Shown piece after piece: positions 38,140 through 50,638 of a DNA stretch of 64,000 nt. How positions within the stretch are numbered: position 1 is the first letter of the stretch; the number at the start of each line of letters is the position of its first letter. Where the stretch lies: NCBI RefSeq assembly GCF_902706195.1, contig NZ_CACSJO010000002.1, positions 1-64,000 on the forward strand, in the 5' to 3' direction. The position numbers were made by a program, and so were the translations under genes. The notes beneath the pieces were generated by a model, which worked only from the letters and a program-made list of their open reading frames with translations, was not told the DNA's origin and did not search any database. This DNA comes from Novosphingobium sp. 18050. Lineage in GTDB: Bacteria > Pseudomonadota > Alphaproteobacteria > Sphingomonadales > Sphingomonadaceae.

Positions 38140-40230
38140 ATGGTGACCATGGCAGATTCCACCCCGACCCTGATCGGTCCCCCGCTGGCGGCAAAAAAGC
38201 CGCATTCGATCACCCACCACGGCGTGACCGTGACCGACGATTACGCATGGCTGCGTGACGCCGGTTATCCCGAAGTGACCGACAAGGAAGTGCTCGCCCA
38301 CCTCGAGGCGGAGAACGACTGGTTCAAGTCGCGCATGGGCGCGCATCAGGGCCGCATCGATTCGTTGTTCACGGAAATGCGCGGGCGCATCAAGGAGGCC
38401 GATACCTCGGTCCCGCAGAAGGACGGTGACTGGCTCTACTGGATCGAGTTCGAGGAAGGCGCTGAATACAAGAAGTGGTGGCGCAAGCCCGTCGCGGGCG
38501 GCCCGGACGAGCTGATGCTCGACGAAGTGGCGCTGGCCGAAGGCAAGGAATATTTCAACCTCGGCGCGATTTCGACCAGCGCCAACGGCAAGCTGCTGGC
38601 CTATGCCTACGATGACAACGGTTCGGAGCGCTTCACCGCCCGCATCAAGGACCTCGCCACCGGCGAACTGCTGGCCGACGAAATCCCCGGCACCCTGTCC
38701 TCGCTGGTGTGGGTCGCGGATGACAAGGCGCTCGTCTACTCGCTCGCCAACGAGCAGTGGCGGACCGATAACGCCCGCCTGCACTGGCTGGGCCAGCCAC
38801 TGGAAAGCGATGTCGAGCTTTACCACGAGGACGACGAGGGTTTCCGCGTCGGTTCCTCGCTGACCGCCAACGAAAAGTGGCTGCTGATCGGCTCCAGCGA
38901 TCATGAAACCAGCGAGTGCCGCATGGTCCTCGCCGCCGATCCGCTGGGTCCGCAGATCCTGGTGAAAGCGCGCGTGAAGGGCGTCGAATACGACGTCGAC
39001 GAGCGCGAAGACGTGCTCTACATCCACACCAACGACACCCACGAGAACTTCCGCCTCGCCACGGCGCCGCTGGCCGATCCCGGCACGTGGACCACCCTGA
39101 TCGAGGGTTCGGACGCATTCTACCTGCTGGGCGCAGACCTGTTCCGCGATTTCTACGTGATCGAGGGCCGCCTTGTCGGTCTCGACCAGATTCAGGTGCG
39201 TTACTACGACGATCCGGCCCGCGTGGAGGCAATCTCGTTCCCCGAGGCGAGCTATGCGGCTGGGCTGTCTAACAACCCCGAATGGCACATGACGACCCTG
39301 CGGCTCAGCTACGAGTCGATGGTCGCGCCTGCATCGGTGCTGGATTACGACGTGGCCGCGCGCACGCTGGAGACGCTCAAGGTCCAGGAAATCCCCTCGG
39401 GCTACGACGCTTCGCTCTATGCCACCGAGCGTCTGGAGATCACCGCGCGCGATGGCACGGCGATCCCGGTCTCGATCGTCTACCGCCGTGACCGGGCCGA
39501 GGCGGGCGGCGGCGCGGGACCGCTGCATCTCTACGGCTACGGCGCTTACGGCATCAGCATCGACCCCGGCTTCTCGACGACGCGCCTTAGCCTTGTCGAC
39601 CGCGGGTTCGCCTATGCCATCGCTCACATCCGCGGCGGCGACGACATGGGCCGCGCCTGGTACAAGGCCGGCAAGCTGGAGCGGCGCACCAATACCTTCA
39701 ACGACTTCGTCGATGTGGCGAAGGGTCTGGTGGAGCGCGGATTCACTTCGGCCGGAAAGATCAGCATCTCGGGCGGCTCTGCCGGCGGGGAACTGATGGG
39801 CGCGGTCATCAACTCCGACCCTGACCTGTTCGGCGCGGTGGTGGCGCATGTGCCTTTCGTGGACGTGCTCAACACGATGCTCGACGACACGCTGCCGCTG
39901 ACGCCGGGCGAGTGGCCGGAATGGGGCAACCCGATCGAGGACAAGGCCGCTTTCGAGCTGATCGCCAGCTACAGCCCTTACGATCAGGTCAGTGCGCAAG
40001 GCTATCCGCCGCTGATGGTGACTGCCGGTCTCAACGACCCGCGCGTGACCTATTGGGAGCCGGCCAAGTGGGTCGCCCGCCTGCGCGAACTCAAGACCGA
40101 CGGCAACGAACTGATCCTCAAGACCAACATGGGCGCGGGCCACGGCGGCAAGTCGGGCCGGTTCGAAAGCCTGAAGGAAACGGCGGAGGAATTCGCCTTC
40201 ATCCTGTGGCAGATGGGCGTCGAGGGTTGA
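38140..40230 (+). CDS. ptrB: Oligopeptidase B-like prolyl oligopeptidase (S9A)
   Basis: A 696-residue cytosolic serine peptidase. The beta-propeller fills residues 1-410, the alpha/beta hydrolase the rest. The catalytic serine is in ISGGSAGGELMGAVINS near residue 549, the aspartate in VTAGLNDPRVTYWEPAKW near residue 632, the histidine in GAGHGGKSGRFES near residue 668. The family cleaves short peptides after basic residues. ATGs at 38140 and 38149 are both possible. Next to a Xaa-Pro peptidase it suggests peptide turnover. Confidence 0.93.
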   Translation: MVTMADSTPTLIGPPLAAKKPHSITHHGVTVTDDYAWLRDAGYPEVTDKEVLAHLEAENDWFKSRMGAHQGRIDSLFTEMRGRIKEADTSVPQKDGDWLYWIEFEEGAEYKKWWRKPVAGGPDELMLDEVALAEGKEYFNLGAISTSANGKLLAYAYDDNGSERFTARIKDLATGELLADEIPGTLSSLVWVADDKALVYSLANEQWRTDNARLHWLGQPLESDVELYHEDDEGFRVGSSLTANEKWLLIGSSDHETSECRMVLAADPLGPQILVKARVKGVEYDVDEREDVLYIHTNDTHENFRLATAPLADPGTWTTLIEGSDAFYLLGADLFRDFYVIEGRLVGLDQIQVRYYDDPARVEAISFPEASYAAGLSNNPEWHMTTLRLSYESMVAPASVLDYDVAARTLETLKVQEIPSGYDASLYATERLEITARDGTAIPVSIVYRRDRAEAGGGAGPLHLYGYGAYGISIDPGFSTTRLSLVDRGFAYAIAHIRGGDDMGRAWYKAGKLERRTNTFNDFVDVAKGLVERGFTSAGKISISGGSAGGELMGAVINSDPDLFGAVVAHVPFVDVLNTMLDDTLPLTPGEWPEWGNPIEDKAAFELIASYSPYDQVSAQGYPPLMVTAGLNDPRVTYWEPAKWVARLRELKTDGNELILKTNMGAGHGGKSGRFESLKETAEEFAFILWQMGVEG

Positions 40231-40622
40231 GTAAGCACTTCACCCTGACCTTCACGGCGCAGGCCCATGACATCGACATCATGGGCCACGTCAACAATGC
40301 GGTCTGGGTGCAGTGGATGGAAGCGATGGCGGGCGCGCACTGGGCCGCGCTCGCCCCGGCGGAGCATCAGGCGAAATACGCCTGGCTCGTGACCCGTCAC
40401 GAGATCGACTATCGCGGCAACATCCGCGAGGGCGAGAGCGTGACGGGCGAAACGTTCATCCCCGAAGGGCCGAGCGGGGCCCGCTTCGATCGGCGGGTGG
40501 ATTTCCGCAATTCCGCCGGAAAGGTGATCGTCTCGGCCAGGACGACCTGGGCGATGATCGATATCGCCTCGGGCCGGCTGATGCGGGTGCCGCCGGAAGT
40601 GGCGGCGCCGTTCGTAAGCTGA
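40227..40622 (+). CDS. Hotdog-fold acyl-CoA thioesterase
   Basis: A 131-residue 4HBT-type thioesterase. It starts with TTG at 40227, which overlaps the oligopeptidase stop by four bases (TTGA), giving translational coupling. The hallmark DIDIMGHVNNAVWVQWMEAM near residue 17 carries the catalytic aspartate/asparagine and the HVNN motif; IDYRGNIREGESVTGETF follows. The true acyl substrate is unknown. The gene converges on the KefC-like antiporter. Confidence 0.88.
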   Translation: MSKHFTLTFTAQAHDIDIMGHVNNAVWVQWMEAMAGAHWAALAPAEHQAKYAWLVTRHEIDYRGNIREGESVTGETFIPEGPSGARFDRRVDFRNSAGKVIVSARTTWAMIDIASGRLMRVPPEVAAPFVS

Positions 40623-40643
40623 TTCCTCCCCGGTGGGGGGGAA

Positions 40644-42404
40644 TTACGTCCCCCGCGGTTCCCGTGTACGCTGGGTGATGATGCGGTCGCGGGCGGCGCG
40701 CAGATCGCCCGATTCCTTCTGGAGGGAGAGCCGCTCCTTGTCGCTTGCGCGGTAGGTGTTCTCCGCCTTCGCGATGTCCTCCAGCGAGACGCCCAGACCT
40801 TCCAGCGCGTTGCGCGCCAGGAACACCGCCGATTCCCGTACCTCGCGCGCCATCGACTTGAGCGGCGCGTCCCTCAGTCGCACCAGCGCGCGGCGATCGA
40901 ATACGCGGGCGTGGATTTCGGCGCGGGGGAATGCCTGGTGGACGGCGTGGAGGAATGCCTCGCTCAATTGATCGCCGTCGATGCAGAACACGATCAGTTC
41001 GACCTCAGCGGCGCCGGCCTGGCGCAGCAGGTCGATGCGGGTGCCGTCGCCGAAGTAGACCTTGGCGCCGAAGCCGCTTGCCACGTCGATCATCTCGATG
41101 TCGGTGTCGATCAAGGTGACCTCGATGTCGGCGGCGATCAGCATCTGCGCCACCGTCTGGCCGAAGCGGCCATAGCCTACGACCAGCGCATTGGCGCCGT
41201 CGTCCTGCGGTTCGTCGCGCTTTTCGGTGCTGGGCGGGCGTTCGCGGATGCGGCGGGTGGCCATCATCAGGAACGGGGTGGTGACCATCGAAAGCGTGAC
41301 GATCGCGCTGAACAGGCTGGTGGCGCCGCCGTCCACCAGCATGGCGTTACTGGCCTGCGCGAACAGCACGAAGGCGAATTCGCCGCCCTGGCTCAGCAGC
41401 AGGCCAAGCGCCAGCGCGCTGCGCCACTCCATGCGGAAGGCAAGGCCGAGCAGGAAGATGATGGTAGACTTCACCGCGATCAGCGCCAGTGCCATCGCGA
41501 TCACGAACAACGGCCGCTCGGCGATGGCGGAGAGGTCGAGCATCATGCCCACAGACATGAAGAACAGGCCCAGCAGGATCGAGCGGAACGGCTCGACATC
41601 GGCCTCCAGCTCATGCCGGTAAGGCGAATCGGCCAGCATGACCCCGGCGATGAAGGCGCCCAGCGCGGTCGAGAGCCCAAGCGCCTGCATCAGCGCGGCC
41701 GAGGCGATCACCGTGAACAGCGCGGCAAAGACGAACATTTCGCGCTCGCCCAGGTTGCCGATCAGGCGGAACAGCGGGCGGATGGCGAAGCGCCCCGCCA
41801 GGATCAGCCCGGCGATGGCCGCGCCGGTCTCCAGCGCCAGCACCCAGCCCGGAGGCCCTGCGGGCAGGGCGGGATTGCGGTTCATCGCAGCGATAATCGT
41901 GATCAGCGGGATGATCGAGAGGTCCTGGAACAGCAGGATCGCAAAGGAACGCTCGCCAAACGGCGTATGCAGGCGTCCGGCGCTCTGCAGCATCGGCAGG
42001 ACCTGCGCGGTGGAGGACAGCCCCAGCGGCAGTCCCAGCGCCAGCGAGGCCTGCAGGCTGAACCCGGTGAAGAAGTAGATCACCCCCGTCACCGCGATGC
42101 CGCACAGCGCCACCTGCAGAAGCCCCAGCCCGAAAATCTCGTGCCGCATCCTCCACAGGCGCGGCGGCGCGAGTTCGAGGCCGACGATGAACAGCAGCAG
42201 GGTGATGCCCAGCTCGGCGATGCCCAATTTGCTCTCCGGATCGCCGATCAGGTTGAGGACAAACGGCCCCAGAACTGCGCCCGAGAGCAGGAATCCCAGC
42301 GTCGCACCCAATCCGAGCCGCCGGAACAGCAGCACGAAAATGAGCGCGGTGCCCAGCAGCAGGAACCCGTCCCGCAGCAGGAAGTCCTGAGCATGTTCTT
42401 CCAT
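40644..42404 (-). CDS. CPA2-family cation/proton antiporter with TrkA-N domain (KefB/KefC-like)
   Basis: A 586-residue transporter. Residues 1-390 hold about twelve membrane helices (ATLGFLLSGAVLGPFVLNLI, LGLPLGLSSTAQVLPMLQSA and others). Residues 400-520 form a TrkA-N/RCK domain with an NAD-binding fold (ALVVGYGRFGQTVAQML). Such proteins exchange K+ or Na+ for protons and are gated by nucleotides or glutathione adducts in KefC. The ATG at 42404 has GAAGGG seven bases upstream. The C-terminal 60 residues are charged and helical. Confidence 0.92.
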   Translation of the reverse strand: MEEHAQDFLLRDGFLLLGTALIFVLLFRRLGLGATLGFLLSGAVLGPFVLNLIGDPESKLGIAELGITLLLFIVGLELAPPRLWRMRHEIFGLGLLQVALCGIAVTGVIYFFTGFSLQASLALGLPLGLSSTAQVLPMLQSAGRLHTPFGERSFAILLFQDLSIIPLITIIAAMNRNPALPAGPPGWVLALETGAAIAGLILAGRFAIRPLFRLIGNLGEREMFVFAALFTVIASAALMQALGLSTALGAFIAGVMLADSPYRHELEADVEPFRSILLGLFFMSVGMMLDLSAIAERPLFVIAMALALIAVKSTIIFLLGLAFRMEWRSALALGLLLSQGGEFAFVLFAQASNAMLVDGGATSLFSAIVTLSMVTTPFLMMATRRIRERPPSTEKRDEPQDDGANALVVGYGRFGQTVAQMLIAADIEVTLIDTDIEMIDVASGFGAKVYFGDGTRIDLLRQAGAAEVELIVFCIDGDQLSEAFLHAVHQAFPRAEIHARVFDRRALVRLRDAPLKSMAREVRESAVFLARNALEGLGVSLEDIAKAENTYRASDKERLSLQKESGDLRAARDRIITQRTREPRGT

Positions 42405-42504
42405 CAAAACCCTTCGAGACTGCATTCGGAGCGCCTGAGCGCGCGGCCATCCTAGAGACGTAGGGGCCTTATTCCAACCATAGGTTGGTTGGGTGGGTCG
42501 GTAA

Positions 42505-42538
42505 GGTCTGGTGCAGGAGCAATTGCCCCAGACCCCTT
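42505..42538. repeat. Degenerate CTGGGGC/GCCCCAG element
   Basis: GGTCTGGTGCAGGAGCAATT leads into GCCCCAGACCCC. Only the right half keeps the family consensus; the left arm has drifted. It sits in the 230-base gap upstream of recQ, in which nothing else is clear. Confidence 0.55.
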
Positions 42539-42634
42539 TAATCCCCCTGCCATCTACCGTTTTGCCACCGAAATCGAGGAAAGGCGCGGCCCGGCGGGTT
42601 CCAGCGAGGCCGCAGCTCTGCCATAGTCGCCCGC

Positions 42635-44515
42635 GTGAACGAAGACGACTGGCCTTTCGAGACGACTTTCTACGGTGAACCTGACGCCGACATGATGGAC
42701 CCCTATGCGCCGGATGTCGACTGGACGCCGGCCGCTCCGCCCGCGCCGGACGCAGTGGCCAGGGCGCTGCACGATGTCTTCGGCTTCAACGGCTTTCGCG
42801 GCGTGCAGGACCAGGTCGTGGACCGCGTGCTGCATGGTCGATCGACGTTGGCGATCATGCCGACGGGTGCGGGCAAGTCGCTGACCTACCAGCTTCCGGC
42901 GGTCATGCTGGAGGGGACCTGCGTGGTCGTCTCGCCGCTGATCGCGCTGATGCACGACCAGCTTCGCTCCGCGCGCGCCAACGGCATCCGCGCGGCGACG
43001 CTGACCAGCGCCGACACCGATCGCGGCCAGACCATGGATGCCTTCCGTGCGGGGGAACTGGACCTGCTTTACATCGCGCCGGAACGCGCCAGCCAGTCGC
43101 ACTTCCGCGAATTGCTGATGAGCGCGCGAATCGGCCTGTTCGCCATCGACGAAGCGCACTGCGTTTCCGAGTGGGGGCACGATTTCCGCCCGGATTACCG
43201 CCTGCTGCGCCCGCTGCTCGACGCTTTCCCGCAAGTGCCGCGCCTGGCGTTGACGGCCACGGCGGACCACCACACGCGCGCCGATATCCTTGCCCAACTC
43301 GGCATTCCCGAAGACGGCATGATCATCGCCGGGTTCGACCGGCCCAACATCCGCTACACGATCCAGCCGCGCGACAATGCGATGCGCCAGATCAAGGCGG
43401 TGGTGGAGGACAATCCCGGCCCCGGCATCATTTACGCCCCCACCCGCGCGCGCGTGGAACAGCTTGCCGAAAGTCTGGCCACTGCGACCGGGCGGCGGGT
43501 GCTGCCCTATCACGCCGGCCTCCCGCCCGAGGTTCGCGCGCGCAACCAGGCCGCTTTCGTGGCGTCTGAAGACATGGTGATGGTGGCCACGGTCGCCTTC
43601 GGCATGGGTATCGACAAGCCCGACGTGCGCTTCGTCGCCCATGCCGGCATCCCCAAGTCGATCGAGGGCTATTACCAGGAAACCGGCCGTGCGGGCCGCG
43701 ATGGCGACCCATCGGTGGCGGTGATGTTCTGGGGCGCGGACGATTTCGCACGCGCCCGCCAGCGCCTGTCGGAGATCGAGCCTCACCGCTTGCAGAGTGA
43801 GCGTCAGCGCCTCGATTCGCTGGCGGGCCTCGTGGAAACCGCCGCCTGCCGCCGGGCGGTGCTGCTGCGCCACTTCGGCGAGCAGCCTGCCGAAACTTGC
43901 GGAAACTGCGACAACTGCATCAACCCGGTGGGCGTGGTCGACGTGACTGATGTCGCCCGCAAACTGCTTTCGGCGGTCTACCGCACCGGGCAGTCTTACG
44001 GCCTGGGCCATCTGGAAAAGGTGCTGACCGGCGTTGCCGACGACCGCGTTCTGCAGCGCGGGCATGACCAGCTTTCGGTCTTCGGCATTCTGACCGAGGA
44101 CGAAAAGCCGATGCTGAAAGCGCTGGCCCGCGCCTTGCAGGCACGCGGCAGCCTGATACCGACCGAGCATGGCGGCCTGGCACTGGGCGGCGATGCCCGC
44201 GCGATCCTCAAGGGTGATGCTTCGGTGGCGATCGTCGTGCCGCCCAAGGCTGAGCGCAAGCGCCGTTCCAAGGGGGCCGACGTGGCCTCGAACCCGGTCG
44301 ACGATCCGCTGTTCGAAGCGCTGCGCGAACTGCGCCGCGAACTGGCGAAGGAGGCCGGGGTGCCGCCTTACGTCGTGTTCCACGATTCGACCCTGCGCGA
44401 GATGGCGGCGGCGCGGCCCTCTTCATTGGCGGATCTGGGCAGCATCGGCGGCGTCGGCACGCGCAAGCTCGATGCGTACGGCGATGCGTTTCTGGCGGTC
44501 ATCCGCCAGCACTGA
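42635..44515 (+). CDS. recQ: ATP-dependent DNA helicase RecQ
   Basis: A 626-residue 3'-5' helicase of recombination repair. Start is GTG at 42635. Motif I is IMPTGAGKSLTYQLPA near residue 75, motif II (DEAH) IDEAHCVSEWGHDFRPDY near residue 170, motif VI GYYQETGRAGRDGDP near residue 345. The zinc cysteines are in VETAACRRAVLLRHF and ETCGNCDNC near residues 405-428. A C-terminal HRDC domain covers residues 545-620. The order helicase, zinc, winged-helix, HRDC is complete. N-terminal residues 1-35 are acidic and extra. Confidence 0.94.
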   Translation: MNEDDWPFETTFYGEPDADMMDPYAPDVDWTPAAPPAPDAVARALHDVFGFNGFRGVQDQVVDRVLHGRSTLAIMPTGAGKSLTYQLPAVMLEGTCVVVSPLIALMHDQLRSARANGIRAATLTSADTDRGQTMDAFRAGELDLLYIAPERASQSHFRELLMSARIGLFAIDEAHCVSEWGHDFRPDYRLLRPLLDAFPQVPRLALTATADHHTRADILAQLGIPEDGMIIAGFDRPNIRYTIQPRDNAMRQIKAVVEDNPGPGIIYAPTRARVEQLAESLATATGRRVLPYHAGLPPEVRARNQAAFVASEDMVMVATVAFGMGIDKPDVRFVAHAGIPKSIEGYYQETGRAGRDGDPSVAVMFWGADDFARARQRLSEIEPHRLQSERQRLDSLAGLVETAACRRAVLLRHFGEQPAETCGNCDNCINPVGVVDVTDVARKLLSAVYRTGQSYGLGHLEKVLTGVADDRVLQRGHDQLSVFGILTEDEKPMLKALARALQARGSLIPTEHGGLALGGDARAILKGDASVAIVVPPKAERKRRSKGADVASNPVDDPLFEALRELRRELAKEAGVPPYVVFHDSTLREMAAARPSSLADLGSIGGVGTRKLDAYGDAFLAVIRQH

Positions 44516-44559
44516 GGTTTGGCCGTTCGGCCTTTAAAGCCTTCAGCTCGCGGCCCGGT

Positions 44560-44578
44560 CCCGTTCAGTCTGAACGGG
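44560..44578. repeat. Small hairpin after recQ
   Basis: CCCGTTCA-GTC-TGAACGGG: an eight-base-pair perfect stem with a three-base loop, 45 bases past the recQ stop and between two convergent genes. No T-run follows. Confidence 0.5.
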
Positions 44579-44634
44579 GTAAGGGTTAGCGTGCATGGCC
44601 TTCGCGGCGCGCCGCAATCGCGCCGCTTTGGTTT

Positions 44635-44922
44635 TCAGCCCTCGGATGCGCCATCGAAGGTCACCGGCACTGCCAGCAGGAACGGCAGTTCGGGCGAGGC
44701 AATGCGCGATTCCGCGCCGTTGTCATGGATCAGCACCACGCGCCCGACACCCGGTGTCGCCACCACGGCCGTGACCGTATCGACCCAGTCATGCAGCAGC
44801 GCGCGAATGCGGGCCAAGGCCTCGGCCTCTCGCGTGGTGGTGCCGGACGCTTCGAGTTCGGCTTCGAGGTCGGCAATGCGCGCGGTTGCCTCGTCGATGC
44901 GGTCGGCGTTGGTGTCGGTCAT
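44635..44922 (-). CDS. Small hypothetical protein with coiled coil
   Basis: A 95-residue cytosolic protein. Residues 5-45 form a heptad-rich coiled coil (IDEATARIADLEAELEASG), followed by a compact part with VVATPGVGRVVLIHDNGAES. No family is recognised. The gene has its own start ATG at 44922 and faces recQ. An inverted repeat and a 217-base gap with a strong terminator separate it from the L,D-transpeptidase upstream. Confidence 0.5.
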   Translation of the reverse strand: MTDTNADRIDEATARIADLEAELEASGTTTREAEALARIRALLHDWVDTVTAVVATPGVGRVVLIHDNGAESRIASPELPFLLAVPVTFDGASEG

Positions 44923-45043
44923 CGCGGGTCTCCTTTTCGCCTCGGCGGCGCTTTGGATGCCGATTTGGGCCGCGCGGCGGGTTCCGGCAAGTCCGCGCCG
45001 CGCTCAATCGCCGCCGCGTTGCCCTGGCGATCTTCGCCGCATG

Positions 45044-45091
45044 AAACGAAACACCCCAGGGCGGTATGAACTGCCCCGGGGTGTTTCGTTT
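45044..45091. terminator. Rho-independent terminator of the L,D-transpeptidase gene
   Basis: AAACGAAACACCCC (45044-45057) pairs with GGGGTGTTTCGTTT (45078-45091): a 14-base-pair stem with an inner GGGC/GCCC extension. It lies about 50 bases past the transpeptidase stop on the minus strand. Confidence 0.8.
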
Positions 45092-45139
45092 TGATCGCGG
45101 TGGCAAATCAGATGGTCATCGGCAGGCCGGGAGTGACGC

Positions 45140-46576
45140 CTAGAGCGGGTTGTCCAGCTGTATGATCGCCTCGTCGCTGGTGCGCTGCGTGGTCTTGAGC
45201 TGGCGCGGGGCCTTGAAGCTGGCGAGCACCGGCGTATCGCGCTCGTAGATGTCGGCGAAGGGCTTCAGCTCGCCATCGATCGAGCGGGCGAAGGTGAAGT
45301 ACGTGATGTAGACCGGGAAGGTCCGCGTCATCGACACCTTCTTGTACTCGCCCGCGCGGGAGAGGTCGGCGGCGTCGGTGGCGGACATCTGTGCGCCCAG
45401 GATCGCCATGGTCATGCCCAGTTCAACCGCCCGCTCGGTGCGGATGCAGCCGTGGCTGAAGGCGCGCACGTCCGAATTGAAGTACTGCTTCGAAGGCGTG
45501 TCGTGCAGGTAGATCGCATGGGGGTTGGGCATGTCGATCTTCATCAGGCCCAGCGCGTTGCTCGGCCCCGGCTGCTGGACGACGGTAATCATGCCGTTCT
45601 CGGCCTTGAAGCCCTTGTAGTGGTTGGCGGCGGCCCACTTGGGATTGGCGAGCACCTTGGCGCCCAGACCCTCACCCTTGACGATCGACTGCGGCACCGT
45701 CCAGGTCGGGTTGAACACCACTGCGCTGACCGTTTCGGCCAACTGCGGGGTGGCCGTGCGGCCGGGCTTGCCGACGACTGTCTTGTAGCTGCGCAGGATC
45801 TTGTTCTTTACGACCAGACGCAGCTGGAATTCGGGCACGTTGGTCAGCAGGTAAACGCTGCCCAGATCGCGCGCGAGCCAGCGCCAGCGGTCCATGTTGG
45901 CTTGGATTAGTGCGCGGCGGGGCTTGTTCGCCATCGGCGTGGCGTTCAGCTCGGTCTTGAGCGCGGCATAGTCCGGGTTGGTCGGGGCCAGTTTGTCGAC
46001 GACGCCGGCGATGTCATGGTCGGCCAGGGCCTGCGCCATGACCTGCCCGGTGGGCATGGTGTCCTGATCGGGGTCGACCGCGAACCACTGCACGCGCGCA
46101 ACCATCGGCGTGCGGCCATCGCGCAGGTCCTCGATCAGCCAGCCGAACACGCGGCTTGCCAGAGCGTCGAGGGCATCGCCTTCGCCCGCAGCAATCGCGG
46201 TCTTGAGCGCGGCGGGTTGGTAATCGGCGGGCATAAGCCCTTCCTTGCCGATATATTCGATGGTCTTGAGCAGGCCCTGCGCATCGGCCAGCGTCCACGG
46301 CATCACCGGTTCGGCCACAACGGTTTCCTGCACCATCGGCACCGAAACCATCGGGGTTCCGACCGGGCTTTGCATCGCGGTCGGGGACGGGGGGACCGGA
46401 ACCGGCGCGGGAACGCGCTTGGGTGCCTGGGTCGGCGCCGAGGTCGGAATGCTCTTGGGCAGCAAGTCCTCGGGCATTTCGGTCTTGATCTTCTGCGCCT
46501 GCGCCGTCTGCACACCCAAAGCCAGGATCGTGAGCGTCGAGACGACGCCGGGACCAAACCGCTTGAAACTCACCAT
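45140..46576 (-). CDS. L,D-transpeptidase (YkuD domain, YcbB-like)
   Basis: A 478-residue exported enzyme that makes 3-3 peptidoglycan cross-links or attaches proteins to the wall. A signal peptide covers residues 1-27 (ending QTAQAQ). A proline-rich linker follows (residues 45-75), then a scaffold with a peptidoglycan-binding-like part, and the YkuD domain in residues 250-440, with the active site FSHGCIRTERAVEL near residue 382 (catalytic cysteine after HG). Start ATG 46576 has AAGGAA six bases upstream. It is divergent from the DMT transporter. Confidence 0.92.
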   Translation of the reverse strand: MVSFKRFGPGVVSTLTILALGVQTAQAQKIKTEMPEDLLPKSIPTSAPTQAPKRVPAPVPVPPSPTAMQSPVGTPMVSVPMVQETVVAEPVMPWTLADAQGLLKTIEYIGKEGLMPADYQPAALKTAIAAGEGDALDALASRVFGWLIEDLRDGRTPMVARVQWFAVDPDQDTMPTGQVMAQALADHDIAGVVDKLAPTNPDYAALKTELNATPMANKPRRALIQANMDRWRWLARDLGSVYLLTNVPEFQLRLVVKNKILRSYKTVVGKPGRTATPQLAETVSAVVFNPTWTVPQSIVKGEGLGAKVLANPKWAAANHYKGFKAENGMITVVQQPGPSNALGLMKIDMPNPHAIYLHDTPSKQYFNSDVRAFSHGCIRTERAVELGMTMAILGAQMSATDAADLSRAGEYKKVSMTRTFPVYITYFTFARSIDGELKPFADIYERDTPVLASFKAPRQLKTTQRTSDEAIIQLDNPL

Positions 46577-46739
46577 ATTTCCTTGAAACCTGCCCGATTG
46601 AATATCTTCAGGATGACGCACGAGTTCACCAGAAGGTTGCCACGATGTGGCCTTTTACGCCGTTCTCTTCAAGGATGCGACCTGTCGCAGGCATGAATTG
46701 CTTGCGCACAACCTTGCACAAGGCGACAGGCGGGGCGTC

Positions 46740-47627
46740 ATGCACACCTCCTCCCGTCCCGCATCAGCGCTACTTCCAGTGCTGGCCGTCATCGCCGGAA
46801 TAGCCGCCTTCAGCGTGATGGACGCGGCGATGAAGGCCGCCTCGCTGGCCGTCGGCGTGCTCACTGCGCTGCTGCTGCGCAATGTCTTCGCCGCCTTGAT
46901 GACGCTGCCGCTGTGGCTGGCGGCGGGCCGCCCGGTGCCCAGCCGCAAGGTCGCCGGGCTGCATTTCCAGCGTTCCGCGGTGACGGCGGTGATGGCGGCG
47001 CTGTTCTTCCACGGACTGGTGCGCATCCCGATGGCAGAGGGCATGGCGATCTCGTTCTTCGCACCGATCATCGCGCTCTATTTCGCCGCAATGCTGCTGG
47101 GCGAGACGATCCGCCGAGGCGCCATTTTCGCCGCGTTACTGGGGCTTGGCGGCATGGTGGTGATCGGCGCCGACCGCTTCGGTGCAGGCGAATACGGACC
47201 GCAAGCGATCGAGGGCACGATCGCCATCGTCTTCTCCGCCGTGTTCTATGCGCTCAACCTCGTGCTGCAGCGCAAGCAGGCACTGCTGGCGGGCCCGGTC
47301 GAGATCGCACAGTTCCAGAACTTCAACCTCGCGTTGATCTTCCTGGTCTTCGCGCCGTTCTACTGGACCATGCCCGACGCCTCGGCCCTTTACTGGACCC
47401 TCGCCGGAGGAGCGCTTGCCACTACCGCGCTGCTGTTTCTCTCCTGGGGTTATGCTCGCGCCGAGGCGCAGGTGCTGGTGCCGGTGGAGTATACCGGGTT
47501 CCTCTGGGCCGCGCTGATGGGGTGGCTGATCTTCGGCGAAACGCTGGGCCCCGGCGTGATCGCGGGAACAATTCTGATCGTTCTGGGTTGCTGGATTGGC
47601 ACGCGCCGCGCACAAAACGACACCTAA
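46740..47627 (+). CDS. DMT-family transporter (EamA domain)
   Basis: A 295-residue membrane protein with about ten helices in two EamA repeats. The conserved first-repeat end ([21 protein letters not shown]) and second-repeat end ([21 protein letters not shown]) are both present, with the PxxxLYxxxxxGExI-like pattern. It exports small metabolites such as amino acids or drugs; the substrate is unknown. Start ATG 46740 was preferred over an upstream in-frame start at 46647. The 163-base gap before it, shared with the transpeptidase, must hold both promoters but no clear boxes were seen. Confidence 0.88.
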   Translation: MHTSSRPASALLPVLAVIAGIAAFSVMDAAMKAASLAVGVLTALLLRNVFAALMTLPLWLAAGRPVPSRKVAGLHFQRSAVTAVMAALFFHGLVRIPMAEGMAISFFAPIIALYFAAMLLGETIRRGAIFAALLGLGGMVVIGADRFGAGEYGPQAIEGTIAIVFSAVFYALNLVLQRKQALLAGPVEIAQFQNFNLALIFLVFAPFYWTMPDASALYWTLAGGALATTALLFLSWGYARAEAQVLVPVEYTGFLWAALMGWLIFGETLGPGVIAGTILIVLGCWIGTRRAQNDT

Positions 47628-47763
47628 GTCTACCCCCGAATCTCTTGACCTTCTGCCCCTTAGCGCGCATCCGCGAGCGGACGAAACCGCTTGTCGCACT
47701 GCAGCACGGTTCAGGAGCGCCGGAGGCAGCGGGCAGGCCCATATAAAGGGAAAAACGCCCACC

Positions 47764-50436
<2,673 letters not shown>

Positions 50437-50464
50437 TCCTTTTCAGGTGCCGGCAGGCGTTACG

Positions 50465-50500
50465 AAAACCCCGTCCGGGCAACCGGGCGGGGTTTTTCTT
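50465..50500 (+). terminator. Rho-independent terminator of acnA
   Basis: AAAACCCCGTCCGG (50465-50478), loop GCAA, CCGGGCGGGGTTTT (50483-50496), then TCTTTT. The 14-base-pair stem has one G-T pair. It lies 29 bases past the acnA stop. Confidence 0.9.
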
Positions 50501-50551
50501 TTGGGCGGCGCATTCTTAAGATCGTCGCGGTCCGTTTGAAGGCGGCCACGA

Positions 50552-50583
50552 AAAAGGGCGGCGCTTGCCGGCGCCGCCCTTTT
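50552..50583 (-). terminator. Rho-independent terminator of the serine-rich surface protein gene
   Basis: AAAAGGGCGGCGC (50552-50564), six-base loop, GCGCCGCCCTTTT (50571-50583): a perfect 13-base-pair stem. On the minus strand it ends in a T-run (CCCTTTTTCG), 55 bases past the stop of the serine-rich gene. It stands back to back with the acnA terminator. Confidence 0.88.
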
Positions 50584-50638
50584 CCACAAAGGGCCGCCGC
50601 TTAAGCGACGGCCTTCCATGTGTTAGTTATCCTGGCGC

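Noticed and set aside
38098-40143. N-terminal extension of the Xaa-Pro aminopeptidase frame (to 1288 codons)
   Set aside because: The extra part is antisense to oligopeptidase B; the peptidase itself is complete from 38097.
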